DNA of 41,537 bases from positions 1 to 41,537 of the forward strand of contig DAHH01000011.1 in assembly GCA_002498385.1 (NCBI GenBank). The letters are read 5' to 3'. Positions 8,901 through 16,846 of this stretch are shown here, in pieces. Both the position numbers and the translations under genes were made by a program. The notes beneath the pieces were generated by a model that was not told the DNA's origin, did no database searches, and was given only the letters and a program-made list of their open reading frames with translations. This stretch comes from Methanobacterium sp. UBA410 (GTDB taxonomy: Archaea > Methanobacteriota > Methanobacteria > Methanobacteriales > Methanobacteriaceae). Each line of letters begins with the position of its first letter. Position 1 is the first letter of the stretch.

Positions 8901-10826
8901 CTCGATTATCAGACAGTTACAATACCCGTCAATGTAACAAGCGTTAATATGCCCGGAATATACAATGCCCGAACTAATAAAGGGTTCAGCACAATCCAAT
9001 CTGCAGTAGATGATGTAAACACTCTGGATGGGGATACCATAACCTTAGCCAACGGTACATACACAGAAAACGTAGTTGTCTATAAAAAGCTCACCATAAA
9101 ACCAGTTTCCGGAGCGAATGTCACTGTACGAGCAGTAGATCCATGTAATGGCGTTTTTACTGTAATTGAAGGTGGCTCAACCATTCAGAACCTCAACATA
9201 GTGGGATCCACAGATTCTTATGGTATACTTGGTTATGCTAACGACCTCAACCTCACTGGCAACACAGTGTCCTTCAATAATTACGGAATTATTCTGTACA
9301 ATTCCACAGGCAGCACAGTGTCTGGAAACACTGTAATGGACAACTGGTACGGAAACATAATTTCCAATTCCCCAGGCAACACAGTCTCGGGAAACAATGT
9401 AAAAAGTAACTGGTATGGGATATACACCTGCCAGGCAAATAACACAGAAATATCCGGAAACACTGTAGAAGACAATTGGTACGGAATTTTCATTAACCTA
9501 TCAACCATTATATTATCTAAGAATAGTATAACAGGTAACAATGCAGGCATATTTATATCCAACTCAAACAGCACATTAACTGGCAACACAGTCACAAACA
9601 ATGGTGTTGGAATCAGTTGCTACCAATCAAACAGCACTATATCGCCTGAAAACAGCATAACAGACAACTGGATTGCTAATTCATCCGTGGTAGACGATAA
9701 CGGACTTGTGATACAGAGTAATATCTGGAATTGCGGACCTGCAAGTCTCGCCACAGTCATGAACAACATGGGATTCAATGTTACAGATACAGAAATTGCA
9801 GATCTGGCTGGAACAGATAAATCAGGAACTACAATGTATGGTCTGGTACATGCAGCACAAGTTAAAGGTTTGAATGCAACAGGCATGATATTACCTGTAA
9901 ATCAGCTTAAACCCAATTATATAGTGCTTTTAACCGTGGACGGGCTTTACCATTTCAGTGTTATAAAAGATATAAATGATACGATGGTTTTACTTGCTGA
10001 TTCCGCATTTGGAAACATCAATATGACATTGGAAAGTTTTACAGCACAGTACAGTGGATACGTGCTCGTTACAACAAATTCAACTAATACAGCAAACGGC
10101 ACACTACTTACTAATGAACAGATGAAAACCATTGTAGGCACAAATGGTTATGGAATTGTCGGATCTCTCTTCGAATTTGGAGGAGAAGCTTTAGGAGCAG
10201 TGGTAAGAGGAGTTTGTTTACCGGTCGGAATAATCTGTACCATTGCATCACTTACCACAGTTGGCGGGCGAGATGAAATGAGTTACATTAACAAATACAA
10301 CAGAGAACACCAACCTACTCCAAAATACAGCCCATCACATGGTTACAGACCCACTAAGAAAATTCCTAAGTATACAAAACCAACTACACATTACAATAGA
10401 TATCCCAGCAAATCTAAAGGTGGCTACGTATCTCCTACTAAAGGCTATGTACGTACCCGTGCTGTAAACCCCGTTGACCAAGAATACCAGCACCTTTACG
10501 ACCAGTACTTGAATAGGAAAGCTGATCAATTAAAAAAAATTAACGGCGTAATAGGATATGATTCTCTAAGTGTAAATAGAAATCTTGAAAAAGTACAAAA
10601 CGGTCTTTTCTCAGCATCACCTCCTGATGGAGATAAAGCCACATTTATAATAAATCTTTATAAATGGTCTAAGAAGAAGATCAGCACTGGGATTAATGAA
10701 ATAAAGGTAGGTAATTATGCAAAAGGTGCGGCAGATATTACAGTAGGAACAGGAGGTCTTCAGTTATGGGGTTCATATTTTACATATATACTATGGCCAG
10801 AAGGGCTCTGGCCTAAAGTAAAATGA
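5958..10826 (+). CDS. secreted pseudomurein-binding, beta-helix, C39-peptidase-like giant protein
   Basis: 1622 residues. A signal peptide (about 1-25, ending GVAAT) is followed by four modules of about 145 residues (34-180, 183-330, 334-482, 487-636). Each starts with a typical pseudomurein-binding repeat (DQV..A...VK.YVE.NH.LPNYVT..GKQV.MP.FLQL) and a second related half with the theme SLGNIRYESL. Residues about 645-880 and 1005-1245 are parallel beta-helix repeats of the NosD type, separated by a Big-like domain (about 893-1000). Residues 1253-1380 resemble a C39-type cysteine peptidase: NCGPASL with Cys1259, YHFSVI with His1332, and ADSAFGN with Asp1348. A hydrophobic stretch (about 1395-1435) and a basic Tyr/Pro/Lys-rich tail of unknown fold follow. 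It should bind the pseudomurein wall and may cut peptide bonds in it or process a partner. It is not the C71 pseudomurein endoisopeptidase family. Confidence 0.9.
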   Translation: MHKMHFAVLLLFSLVLFLNVGGVAATNPTNSTTFTLDQVTNASTTVKSCVESNHNIPSSVSISGSQVSMPQFLKLSTEAVININNGSNTTMTLNNFGAAPVPSETATNGIINSAEYLDIANRVSSFMNSNGKAPNYARSSLGNIRYESLIYMYSQILNSYNQNNVLPEFIRVNKWSVVSNSGTVFYSVDQVNDAAGRVKAYVEVNHRLPNYVTMQGKQVSMPSFLQLSTTTLLNVAGNFGASTALGSYGSAPNPAETIKSKNMGQLEYLKIASNVQTFMDVFGKAPNYATSSLGNIRYESLVYTYSQILNYYSLNKYLPENVTVDPWTLVSNSGTVFYSVDQVNDAASRVKAYVEVNHRLPNYVTMQGKQVKMPSFLQLLNTELLNINGDLCAPLISRDFGAAPVPSETAKGGVINSTEYFDIANRFNAFTASNGKVPNYSRSSIGNIRFESLVYMYAQIVSSYNKNNRTLPDCIKVNPWTVVSSTSTVFINMDQVYDASRTVESYVKTNHKLPDYVTISGKQINMNSFLQLSTTALLNIENNLDTSIVLENVGNALNSIEDITSGDIQQEEYTEIAEYVKKSIESHGVAPSYAYQTGLGTHMGFASLVYMYSQILNSYSASKTLMDYITITPWVAVSNPNAIYNYQTNKVFNSIQAAVDDSNTLSGETIGLGIGTISENVVVNKELTLMSVPTMNVTVHAANPDLPVFTITMDGSGSIIQDLVIEGSTGNAGIYINNSFYNTISDNIISCSSKGVYIDNATDNQISDNEILNNTLNGIFIDMGSDNNIVVGNTLTDNDHGISINSANGNTIFNNLILNNVEGINLKNSSADINFNRIIANDKYGLYNIGNGTVNAINNWWGSNNPEISSINPICSGDGGDVTYDPWLVLSVISSCDRSNTNGTCYSYTITADLNHNNHGKDINADDPFKGKSHDNNLPDRIPVNFNTNLGTIDTTASTRNGKSVATLNSAAAGLANVSATLDYQTVTIPVNVTSVNMPGIYNARTNKGFSTIQSAVDDVNTLDGDTITLANGTYTENVVVYKKLTIKPVSGANVTVRAVDPCNGVFTVIEGGSTIQNLNIVGSTDSYGILGYANDLNLTGNTVSFNNYGIILYNSTGSTVSGNTVMDNWYGNIISNSPGNTVSGNNVKSNWYGIYTCQANNTEISGNTVEDNWYGIFINLSTIILSKNSITGNNAGIFISNSNSTLTGNTVTNNGVGISCYQSNSTISPENSITDNWIANSSVVDDNGLVIQSNIWNCGPASLATVMNNMGFNVTDTEIADLAGTDKSGTTMYGLVHAAQVKGLNATGMILPVNQLKPNYIVLLTVDGLYHFSVIKDINDTMVLLADSAFGNINMTLESFTAQYSGYVLVTTNSTNTANGTLLTNEQMKTIVGTNGYGIVGSLFEFGGEALGAVVRGVCLPVGIICTIASLTTVGGRDEMSYINKYNREHQPTPKYSPSHGYRPTKKIPKYTKPTTHYNRYPSKSKGGYVSPTKGYVRTRAVNPVDQEYQHLYDQYLNRKADQLKKINGVIGYDSLSVNRNLEKVQNGLFSASPPDGDKATFIINLYKWSKKKISTGINEIKVGNYAKGAADITVGTGGLQLWGSYFTYILWPEGLWPKVK

Positions 10827-10878
10827 TCGACCCATTTATTTCAGCAAACAAGTGAGCAAAGCCATACCAATTTCTTGA

Positions 10879-10919
10879 ACATGCCAATACATTTTTTTTG
10901 GCATGTAAAATTTTTTTTT
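10879..10919 (+). terminator. hairpin plus T-run terminator
   Basis: ACATGCCAA (10879-10887) and TTGGCATGT (10898-10906) form a perfect 9-bp stem with a 10-nt loop. A run of nine T (10911-10919) follows. It lies 53 bases after the stop of the giant surface protein gene and just before the first TPR gene. Archaeal termination depends mainly on the T-run; a stem this clean is less usual. Confidence 0.75.
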
Positions 10920-10931
10920 GGGGGTGTTATA

Positions 10932-11822
10932 ATGGGTTTATTTAATTTATATAAAAAGAATTCTCTGATTAAAAAGGCTTATAACTTATTTAATCAGGGC
11001 AAATATCCGGAAGCATTAAAATGTTACGATAAAATCTTAAAAAGTGATTCTGAATATATTGATGCATGGTATGGTAAGGGAGTGGTTTTAGAAAAATGTG
11101 GAAGATATCATGAGTCTTTGGAGGCTTATGATAGGGCTTTGGAGTTGGATCCTGAGCATTTTGGCGGATGGTACAATAGGGGGAATGCTCTTATAGAACT
11201 TGAGAGGTGTAATGAGGCTTTGGAGGCTTATGATAAGGCTTTGGAATTGGATCCGAAGTATTTTGGCGCTTGGTACAATAAGGGCTATACGCTGGTGAAG
11301 TTGGAAAGGTATGGGGAAGCTTTGGAATGTTATGTTGAAGCTTTAAAGTTAGATCCTGAGAATTCTGAAGCCTGGTACAATAAGGGGTGCATATTATCAA
11401 AAATGGAAGATTACAACGGAGCTTTGGAGGCTTATGATAGGGTTTTAGAGTTGGATCCGAAGTATTTGGTTGCATGGCATAATAGGGGCTATGCGTTGGC
11501 CAAGTTGGAAATGTATCGGGAGGCTTTGGAGGCCTATGATAAAGCCTTAGAAATAGATTATGAGGACTCTGAAGTATGGTACAACAAAGGAAATACTCTT
11601 AAAAAACTCGAAAGGTATCAAGAAGCAATAAAAAATTATAATAATGCTTTAAAAATCGATTCTAAGTTCACTTATGCATGGATTGGAAAGGGAAATGTCT
11701 TCAGTGAACTTGAAAAGTATCAGAAAGCATTAAAATGTTATAATAATGCTTTAGATTTAGATAATCACTGTGAATTTGCTTTAGAAGCCAAAAAAAATGT
11801 TTTGAAAGCTCTAAAAAAATGA
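10932..11822 (+). CDS. TPR protein 1 of 4 (eight repeats)
   Basis: 296 residues. The start ATG 10932 follows GGGGGTG, and the same leader precedes all four genes of the array; an upstream in-frame ATG (10875) lies in the terminator and is rejected. After a short basic N-terminus (MGLFNLYKKNSLIKK), the protein is eight consecutive 34-residue tetratricopeptide repeats of the canonical form W.NKG..L..L.RY.EAL..YDKALELDP. No membrane segment or catalytic domain is present, so it is a cytoplasmic protein-binding scaffold of unknown partner. It is close to TPR gene 3 (12732), which has exactly one more repeat. Tandem arrays of such TPR genes are common in Methanobacteriales. Confidence 0.92.
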   Translation: MGLFNLYKKNSLIKKAYNLFNQGKYPEALKCYDKILKSDSEYIDAWYGKGVVLEKCGRYHESLEAYDRALELDPEHFGGWYNRGNALIELERCNEALEAYDKALELDPKYFGAWYNKGYTLVKLERYGEALECYVEALKLDPENSEAWYNKGCILSKMEDYNGALEAYDRVLELDPKYLVAWHNRGYALAKLEMYREALEAYDKALEIDYEDSEVWYNKGNTLKKLERYQEAIKNYNNALKIDSKFTYAWIGKGNVFSELEKYQKALKCYNNALDLDNHCEFALEAKKNVLKALKK

Positions 11823-11880
11823 ACTTCAAAATTTTTTATTATCCCATTAAAATGTTGGTATTACCTTCAGGGGTGTTATA

Positions 11881-12672
11881 GTGGGTTTATTTAACCGGTA
11901 TAAAAAGAATTCTTTGATTAAAAGGGGAGTTGAACTTGAAAATCAAGGTAAATATGAAGAGGCCTTAAACTGTTATGATAAAATTATTTTAGAGTTGGAC
12001 CCGGGTTATGCTAAAGCTTGGTATAATAAAGGAGTTATTTTTGGAAAGATGGGGAAAGTTAAGGAAGCTTTAGAATGTTATAATAAAACCATTAAATTAA
12101 ATCCTGAATATTTTGAAGCATTTGTCAATAAAGGTGTTGAACTTAAACAGTTTGGTGAATATGAGGATGCAATTGAATGTTATGATAAAGCCTTAAATTC
12201 AAATTCAAATTGCTTTGAAGCCTGGTACAATAAGGGTTTTGCTTTTGCAAAGCTTGGTGAGTACGTGGAGGCAATAGAATCATATGATAAAGCATTAGGG
12301 GTAGATCCTGAGAATGTGGGGGCATGGAATAATAGGGGGAGTGCTTTGATATATGTTGGTGAGTATGTGGAGGCAATAAATTCATATGATAAAGCATTAG
12401 AACTAGATTCAAAGGAAACTGAAGCCTGGTACAATAAGGGTTTTGCTTTTGCAAAGCTTGGTAGGTATGTGGATGCAATAGAATCATATGATAAAGCATT
12501 AGAACTAGACCCTCAAAAAATTGAAGCTTTATTTAATAAAGGAGCAGCATTTGTAAAACTTGGAAAGTATCGAGAGGCTTTAAAAAACTTGGATAAAACT
12601 TTAGAATTAAATCCAAATTGTGAAAACGCTCTAGAAATCAAAAAACTTATTTTAAAAGCTCTGAAAAAATGA
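11881..12672 (+). CDS. TPR protein 2 of 4 (seven repeats)
   Basis: 263 residues starting at GTG 11881, in the same leader context (GGGGTGTTATA then start) as its neighbours. Seven 34-residue TPR units follow the MGLFNRYKKNSLIKR start. It is the most diverged of the four in its repeat sequences; its best internal pair is units 4 and 6 (YNKGFAFAKLG). It keeps the shared N-terminal 15 residues and the ILKALKK end. Cytoplasmic scaffold, partner unknown. It is separated from gene 1 by 58 bases containing a T-tract and a copy of the repeated spacer (TGAACTTCAAAATTTTTT). Confidence 0.92.
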   Translation: MGLFNRYKKNSLIKRGVELENQGKYEEALNCYDKIILELDPGYAKAWYNKGVIFGKMGKVKEALECYNKTIKLNPEYFEAFVNKGVELKQFGEYEDAIECYDKALNSNSNCFEAWYNKGFAFAKLGEYVEAIESYDKALGVDPENVGAWNNRGSALIYVGEYVEAINSYDKALELDSKETEAWYNKGFAFAKLGRYVDAIESYDKALELDPQKIEALFNKGAAFVKLGKYREALKNLDKTLELNPNCENALEIKKLILKALKK

Positions 12673-12731
12673 ACTTCAAAATTTTTTGTTAGTACCTTAA
12701 ATGTTGCATTACTCTTTTTGGGGGTGTTATA

Positions 12732-13724
12732 ATGGGTTTATTTAGCTTATATAAAAAGAATTCTCTGATTAAAAAGGCTTATAACTTATTTAATCAGGGC
12801 AAATATCAGGAAGCATTAAAATGTTACGATAAAATTTTAAAAAGTGATTCTGAATATATTGATGCATGGTATGGTAAGGGAGTGGTTTTAGAAAAATGTG
12901 GAAGATATCATGAGTCTTTGGAGGCTTATGATAAAGCTTTGGAATTGGATCCAGAGTATACAGATGCATGGTATGGTAAGGGGTATACGTTGACAGAGTT
13001 GGAAAGGTATCAAGAGGCTTTGGAGGCTTATGATAAGACTTTGGAATTGGATCCAGAGTATACTGATGTATGGTACAATAAGGGAAACACTCTTATAGAA
13101 CTTGAGAGTTGTAATGAGGCTTTGGAGGCTTATGATAAAGCTTTGGAATTGGATCCGAAGTATTTTGGCGCTTGGTACAATAAGGGCTATACGCTGGCGA
13201 ACTTGGAAAGGCATCAGGAAGCTTTGGAATGTTATGTTGAAGCTTTAAAGTTAGATCCTGAGAATTCTGAAGCCTGGTACAATAAAGGAGGCATATTAAC
13301 AAATATGAAAGATTATACTGGGGCTTTGGAGGCTTATGATAGGGCTTTAGAGTTGGATCCGAAGTATTTGGTTGCATGGCATAATAGAGGGTATACACTG
13401 GAGAAGTTGGAAAGGCATCAGGAAGCTTTGGAGGCCTATGATAAAGCCTTAGAAATAGACTATGAGGACTCTAAAGTATGGTACAACAAAGGAAATACTC
13501 TTAAAAAACTCGAAAGGTATCAAGAAGCAATAAAAAATTATAATAATGCTTTAAAAATCGATTCTAAGTTCACTTATGCATGGATTGGAAAGGGAAATGT
13601 CTTCAGTGAACTTGAAAAGTATCCGGAAGCATTAAAATGTTATAATAATGCTTTAGATTTAGATAATCAATGTGAATTTGCTTTGGAAGCCAAAGAAAAT
13701 GTTTTGAAAGCTCTGAAAAAATGA
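12732..13724 (+). CDS. TPR protein 3 of 4 (nine repeats)
   Basis: 330 residues, nine 34-residue TPR units. Outside units 2-4 it matches TPR protein 1 almost residue for residue; it has one additional unit (YGKGYTLTELERYQEALEAY and on), so the 34-residue length difference is one repeat. The start ATG follows GGGGGTG. The 3' spacer and leader are identical to those of the next gene over about 115 bases. It was most likely formed by gene duplication followed by unequal exchange between repeats. Partner protein unknown. Confidence 0.92.
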   Translation: MGLFSLYKKNSLIKKAYNLFNQGKYQEALKCYDKILKSDSEYIDAWYGKGVVLEKCGRYHESLEAYDKALELDPEYTDAWYGKGYTLTELERYQEALEAYDKTLELDPEYTDVWYNKGNTLIELESCNEALEAYDKALELDPKYFGAWYNKGYTLANLERHQEALECYVEALKLDPENSEAWYNKGGILTNMKDYTGALEAYDRALELDPKYLVAWHNRGYTLEKLERHQEALEAYDKALEIDYEDSKVWYNKGNTLKKLERYQEAIKNYNNALKIDSKFTYAWIGKGNVFSELEKYPEALKCYNNALDLDNQCEFALEAKENVLKALKK

Positions 13725-13783
13725 ACTTCAAAATTTTTTGTTAGTACCTTAAATGTTGCATTACTCTTTTTGGGGGTGTTATA

Positions 13784-14569
13784 ATGGGTTTATTTAGCTT
13801 ATATAAAAAGAATTCTCTGATTAAGAAAGCTTATAACTTATTTAATCAGGGCAAATATCAGGAAGCATTAAAATGTTACGATGAAATTTTAGAAACAGAC
13901 TCAACGTATACAGATGCATGGTTTGGTATGGGTGTGGTTTTGGAAGAATGTGGAAGATATCATGAGGCTTTGGAGGCTTATGATAAAGCTTTGGAATTGG
14001 ATCCAGAGTATACTGATGTATGGTATAATAAAGCTTTACTTTTGGGGGAGTTTGGAAAAAATTCAGAGGCTTTGGAGGCTTATGACAAAATCTTAAAAAC
14101 AAACCCAAATCATGCAAAAGCATGGCATGGTAAGGGAGTGGTTTTAGAAAAATGTGGAAGGCATCATGAGGCTTTGGAGGCTTATGATAAGGTTTTAGAA
14201 TTGGATCCAACACGTATCCAAGCGTTAAATAATAAAGGAGTTACATGTGGAGTTCTTGGGAAATATCCAGAGGCCTTAAACTGCTTTGATAAAGAATTAA
14301 GTTTAAACCCAGAAAATGGTGAAGCATGGAATAACAAAGGTATAATTCTTGGAAAACTTAAAAAATATCAAGAATCCATAAAATGTTTTGAAAAAGCCTT
14401 GAAATTGAAGCCTGCAGATGCTAAAACATGGTATAACAAGGGAATAACTTTTGAAAAGTTTGGAAAATATCCGGAAGCATTGAAATCTTTTGATGAAGCT
14501 TTGAAGTTAAATCCCAGCTGTGAACCTGCCTTAAAAGCCAAAGAGAATATTTCAAATATTAAAATGTAA
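13784..14569 (+). CDS. TPR protein 4 of 4 (seven repeats)
   Basis: 261 residues, seven TPR units. The first 25 codons and upstream leader are nearly identical to gene 3. Later units diverge (for example HGKGVVLEKCGRHHEALEAY, NNKGVTCGVLGKYPEALNCF), and the C-terminus lacks the ALKK ending, finishing ENISNIKM. This gives a mosaic look: a conserved start with a variable repeat body. Last gene of the array; a spacer with palindromes follows. Confidence 0.92.
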   Translation: MGLFSLYKKNSLIKKAYNLFNQGKYQEALKCYDEILETDSTYTDAWFGMGVVLEECGRYHEALEAYDKALELDPEYTDVWYNKALLLGEFGKNSEALEAYDKILKTNPNHAKAWHGKGVVLEKCGRHHEALEAYDKVLELDPTRIQALNNKGVTCGVLGKYPEALNCFDKELSLNPENGEAWNNKGIILGKLKKYQESIKCFEKALKLKPADAKTWYNKGITFEKFGKYPEALKSFDEALKLNPSCEPALKAKENISNIKM

Positions 14570-14838
14570 GTATAAACCAATTTTCTCTATTTTCATGGGG
14601 GACTGTTACAACATTTTATTGTACTGTACCTGGGTACTATTGTTTTCATAACTTTACCTGTTTGCTGTGTACCTGGATACTGTTAACAGTGTCAGAACAG
14701 ATTACATCAAATTCAAAAACTGCATCTTAAAAAAAGAAAAGGGTGAATTACTTTTTTAAGGTCTGTTAACTATTTGTGAGGCCATGATCAAGTGGTTCCA
14801 GCTGAAAACCAGTTTTTTTATATAAGGCACTGCAAATT
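14570..14838. other. spacer between convergent genes with three palindromes
   Basis: No gene is seen. It holds GTACCTGGGTAC (14626-14637, arms GTACC/GGTAC), a near copy GTACCTGGATAC (14669-14680) 43 bases further on, and directly after it the perfect 12-bp palindrome ACTGTTAACAGT (14679-14690). Further right, a CTTAAAAAAAG / CTTTTTTAAG pair (about 14725-14760) could form an A/T-rich hairpin that ends transcripts from both sides. Two spaced palindromes look like regulator sites, but both flanking genes end here, so their target is unclear. Confidence 0.5.
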
Positions 14839-15498
14839 TTAGCTTATAGATTTTATTGAGCCCATACCGTTAACCTGCTGGGTCACCTGGGGATTTCCAA
14901 GGTAGGATATTGAACCTCCTCCATTTACAACGGCCTGAAGTTTCTGAGCAACGTTTACAATGGCTGAACCTCCACCGTTAATGGTCACGGTGGCAGTCTG
15001 GCTTTGAAGATCCCTTGCATTTATCTCTCCATCCCCGTTTACAGTTGCAACATGGTTTTTGGCTGTACCTGCCAGGGTTATTTTACCAGCGTCCACTGTT
15101 GTTGTGAGCTTGTTGGTGTTGAGGTTGCTTAGCTGGGCCTCACCGTTACCATGAAGAGTGATGGTGTCAAGGTTTTTGAGGGTTAGGCGGAAAGTCACAG
15201 CTTTGTTACCTGCAGAGTTAAGGTTGTTAATGGTCAGTGCATTTCCAGATACCTGTGTACTGATTTTAGACATCATACTACTGTCAGCTTCCACAGTGAA
15301 AGAATCATTATTCCCCTGCTGTATGATTAACGTACCTGGACCATTTAAAACAACGTTGCTAACTCCCTGAACGTCTGTCTGGTTGGTAGTCCCGTTTCCA
15401 GTTTGGTTCTCCGATCCAGTCCATGGGGTAATACATCCCGATGCTGCCACCACACAACACAGCAGCACGCCCAAAACAATATACTTCAGTTTATTCAT
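14839..15498 (-). CDS. GIN-domain (DUF2807) lipoprotein
   Basis: 219 residues. The start is supported by AGGAGGT upstream. The N-terminal hydrophobic segment ends in VVAASGC, a lipobox-like sequence with Cys22, so the protein is probably lipid-anchored on the cell surface. Residues about 45-215 are the right-handed beta-helix GIN domain (putative auto-transporter adhesin head, DUF2807): VSNVVLNGPGTLIIQQG, then short repeats such as LTLKNLDTITLHGNGEAQL and VTINGGGSAIVNV. Related proteins occur widely in Bacteroidetes and in methanogens; their ligand is unknown. The gene is transcribed alone and converges with the TPR array. Confidence 0.88.
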   Translation of the reverse strand: MNKLKYIVLGVLLCCVVAASGCITPWTGSENQTGNGTTNQTDVQGVSNVVLNGPGTLIIQQGNNDSFTVEADSSMMSKISTQVSGNALTINNLNSAGNKAVTFRLTLKNLDTITLHGNGEAQLSNLNTNKLTTTVDAGKITLAGTAKNHVATVNGDGEINARDLQSQTATVTINGGGSAIVNVAQKLQAVVNGGGSISYLGNPQVTQQVNGMGSIKSIS

Positions 15499-15947
15499 GG
15501 GTTACCTCCTGTTTTTAATTAATTTCCATACAAAGAAAAACTGATTAGGGCACATTCAAGTTAATGCTAAGGAGTTGGGACAACTTCTCTGGTTTTGAAG
15601 TGAAATGCTGATTTAAAACGAGATGCGTAAACAGTGAATTTTTACTGGCGACCCTGAAACAGAAGATACCAAGGCTTGTCATCCCCTAACGATAAATACA
15701 TGAATAATTAATCATAATTATTTATTACATAACATATAACTTTTTACATTGCAGTGTTTGTTGTAATACGGAAATTTAATGTATCCTTGAAATTGTGCTC
15801 TTCTTTGCAGTCTAAGAATAAGAAAATGCCTTCTGGAAGTTTTAATCTCTAAAAGAGATGTCTTTTTTGTTCAGGTAATTTAAAAACGTGTTTTGTATCT
15901 TAACAAATTTATACGAATAACTCCATATTATTAGTGGGTGAAGGGTA
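15499..15947. other. 449-bp divergent promoter region
   Basis: No gene is supported on either strand. It should contain the promoters of the GIN lipoprotein (leftward) and the small membrane protein (rightward). ATCTCT-AAA-AGAGAT (15845-15859) followed by a T-rich run (TCTTTTTTG) looks like a terminator on the + strand, yet no + strand gene precedes it within 1.2 kb, so a short non-coding transcript could end here. Confidence 0.4.
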
Positions 15948-16295
15948 ATGATTACCATCACAGAGGGCATAGCCTTTAAATCTTACTTATCACAATCAGA
16001 TATCTTTTTAGCTATCCTTTGCACAGCATTTGCTGCTGGACTTGTAATTTTTTTAACAATCCGGATAAGAGACTCTAAATCTTCAGAAAACCTGCCACAT
16101 CTTACGTACATCTCATTTGCACTGCTGCTTTTGACGGTTGTACTGTTTGCATTGAACAATCTCATCATCAAGGAAAACATCGAAATGCTCCTTGCTGCAC
16201 TTGCAGGATACATGTTAGACAGACCTTCAGAAGCTGGAAAGGATGTTAAACCCGAAAAATCAGGAGGAAAAGATTTAGGGACTAAAAAGTATTGA
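15948..16295 (+). CDS. small membrane protein
   Basis: 115 residues. Two or three hydrophobic segments are visible (about 12-36, 50-69, and a weaker one near 75-88, EMLLAALAGYML), followed by a charged tail rich in Lys and Gly (AGKDVKPEKSGGKDLGTKKY) that would be cytoplasmic. GGTGAAGGG upstream serves as the ribosome binding site. No family is recognised. It has no operon partner: the next gene on the right is on the opposite strand. Confidence 0.7.
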   Translation: MITITEGIAFKSYLSQSDIFLAILCTAFAAGLVIFLTIRIRDSKSSENLPHLTYISFALLLLTVVLFALNNLIIKENIEMLLAALAGYMLDRPSEAGKDVKPEKSGGKDLGTKKY

Positions 16296-16524
16296 ACTTT
16301 CAAAATGAATTAACTTGTGAATTATCTAATTTTAATATTTTCTAATTTTAAATAGGTACATAAATTTTAAATTTTCAGTCATCCAAGTCCATTGAGACCT
16401 TTGATAAACCCCATTTTTCTGGAAAATTTACCTTTTTCTGGTTGGCCCATTTAAACCCGGTTCCATGATACGTTTTTTACCTGCAGTTTTTCTGGATCTA
16501 AAAAAAGTATGGTCTGAAGAAATT

Positions 16525-16701
16525 TTAAAGTTCAACCTTCAACCCGACATCGTAGCGGGCACCCCGCTGGGGATAGATGTATATTATTCTGTATTTTCCA
16601 GCATCTTTCAGGAAAAATGTGTGAAATCCCCAGTTAAAACCGCAAACTGGACATTTTAGAAATTCTTCTCCAACTTCAACCCTTCTGATCTCCTCTTCCA
16701 T
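16525..16701 (-). CDS. 58-residue CPxCG zinc-binding-type protein
   Basis: Minus-strand frame of 58 codons, beginning MEEEIRRVEVGEEFLKCPVC. The CPVCG knuckle at residues 17-21 (Cys17 and Cys20), followed by FNWGFHTFF, suggests half a zinc ribbon, perhaps completed by His or by dimerisation. The second half (KYRIIYIYPQRGARYDVGLKVEL) has an alternating beta pattern typical of a small globular protein. There is no clear ribosome binding site, so it may be leaderless. The overlapping plus-strand frame (16465-16659) lacks these features and is taken as its shadow. Function unknown. Confidence 0.6.
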   Translation of the reverse strand: MEEEIRRVEVGEEFLKCPVCGFNWGFHTFFLKDAGKYRIIYIYPQRGARYDVGLKVEL

Positions 16702-16846
16702 AAAAATATCATCATTTTTTTTATTTCACATTCAGGGCCTTAGCTTTCTCGGGAAAACCATGGATGTATAAATTTATAATAGGTCACTCAACATATACTT
16801 CCATTAAATAAGTTTTTTTTCTAAGAAGCGAGGCAAGTGATTTTTA

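Noticed and set aside
10875..10931. Longer start for the first TPR gene
   Set aside because: The extension lies inside the terminator hairpin and T-run; the other three TPR genes start at the conserved GGGGTG-led MGLF position.
13842..14213. Long antisense frames across the TPR genes (here and at 11191-11475, 12143-12499, 13093-13398)
   Set aside because: They arise from the periodic codons of TPR repeats; no ribosome binding sites and heavily biased composition.
16465..16659. 64-codon plus-strand frame
   Set aside because: It overlaps a minus-strand frame with a CPVCG knuckle and shows no protein-like pattern itself.
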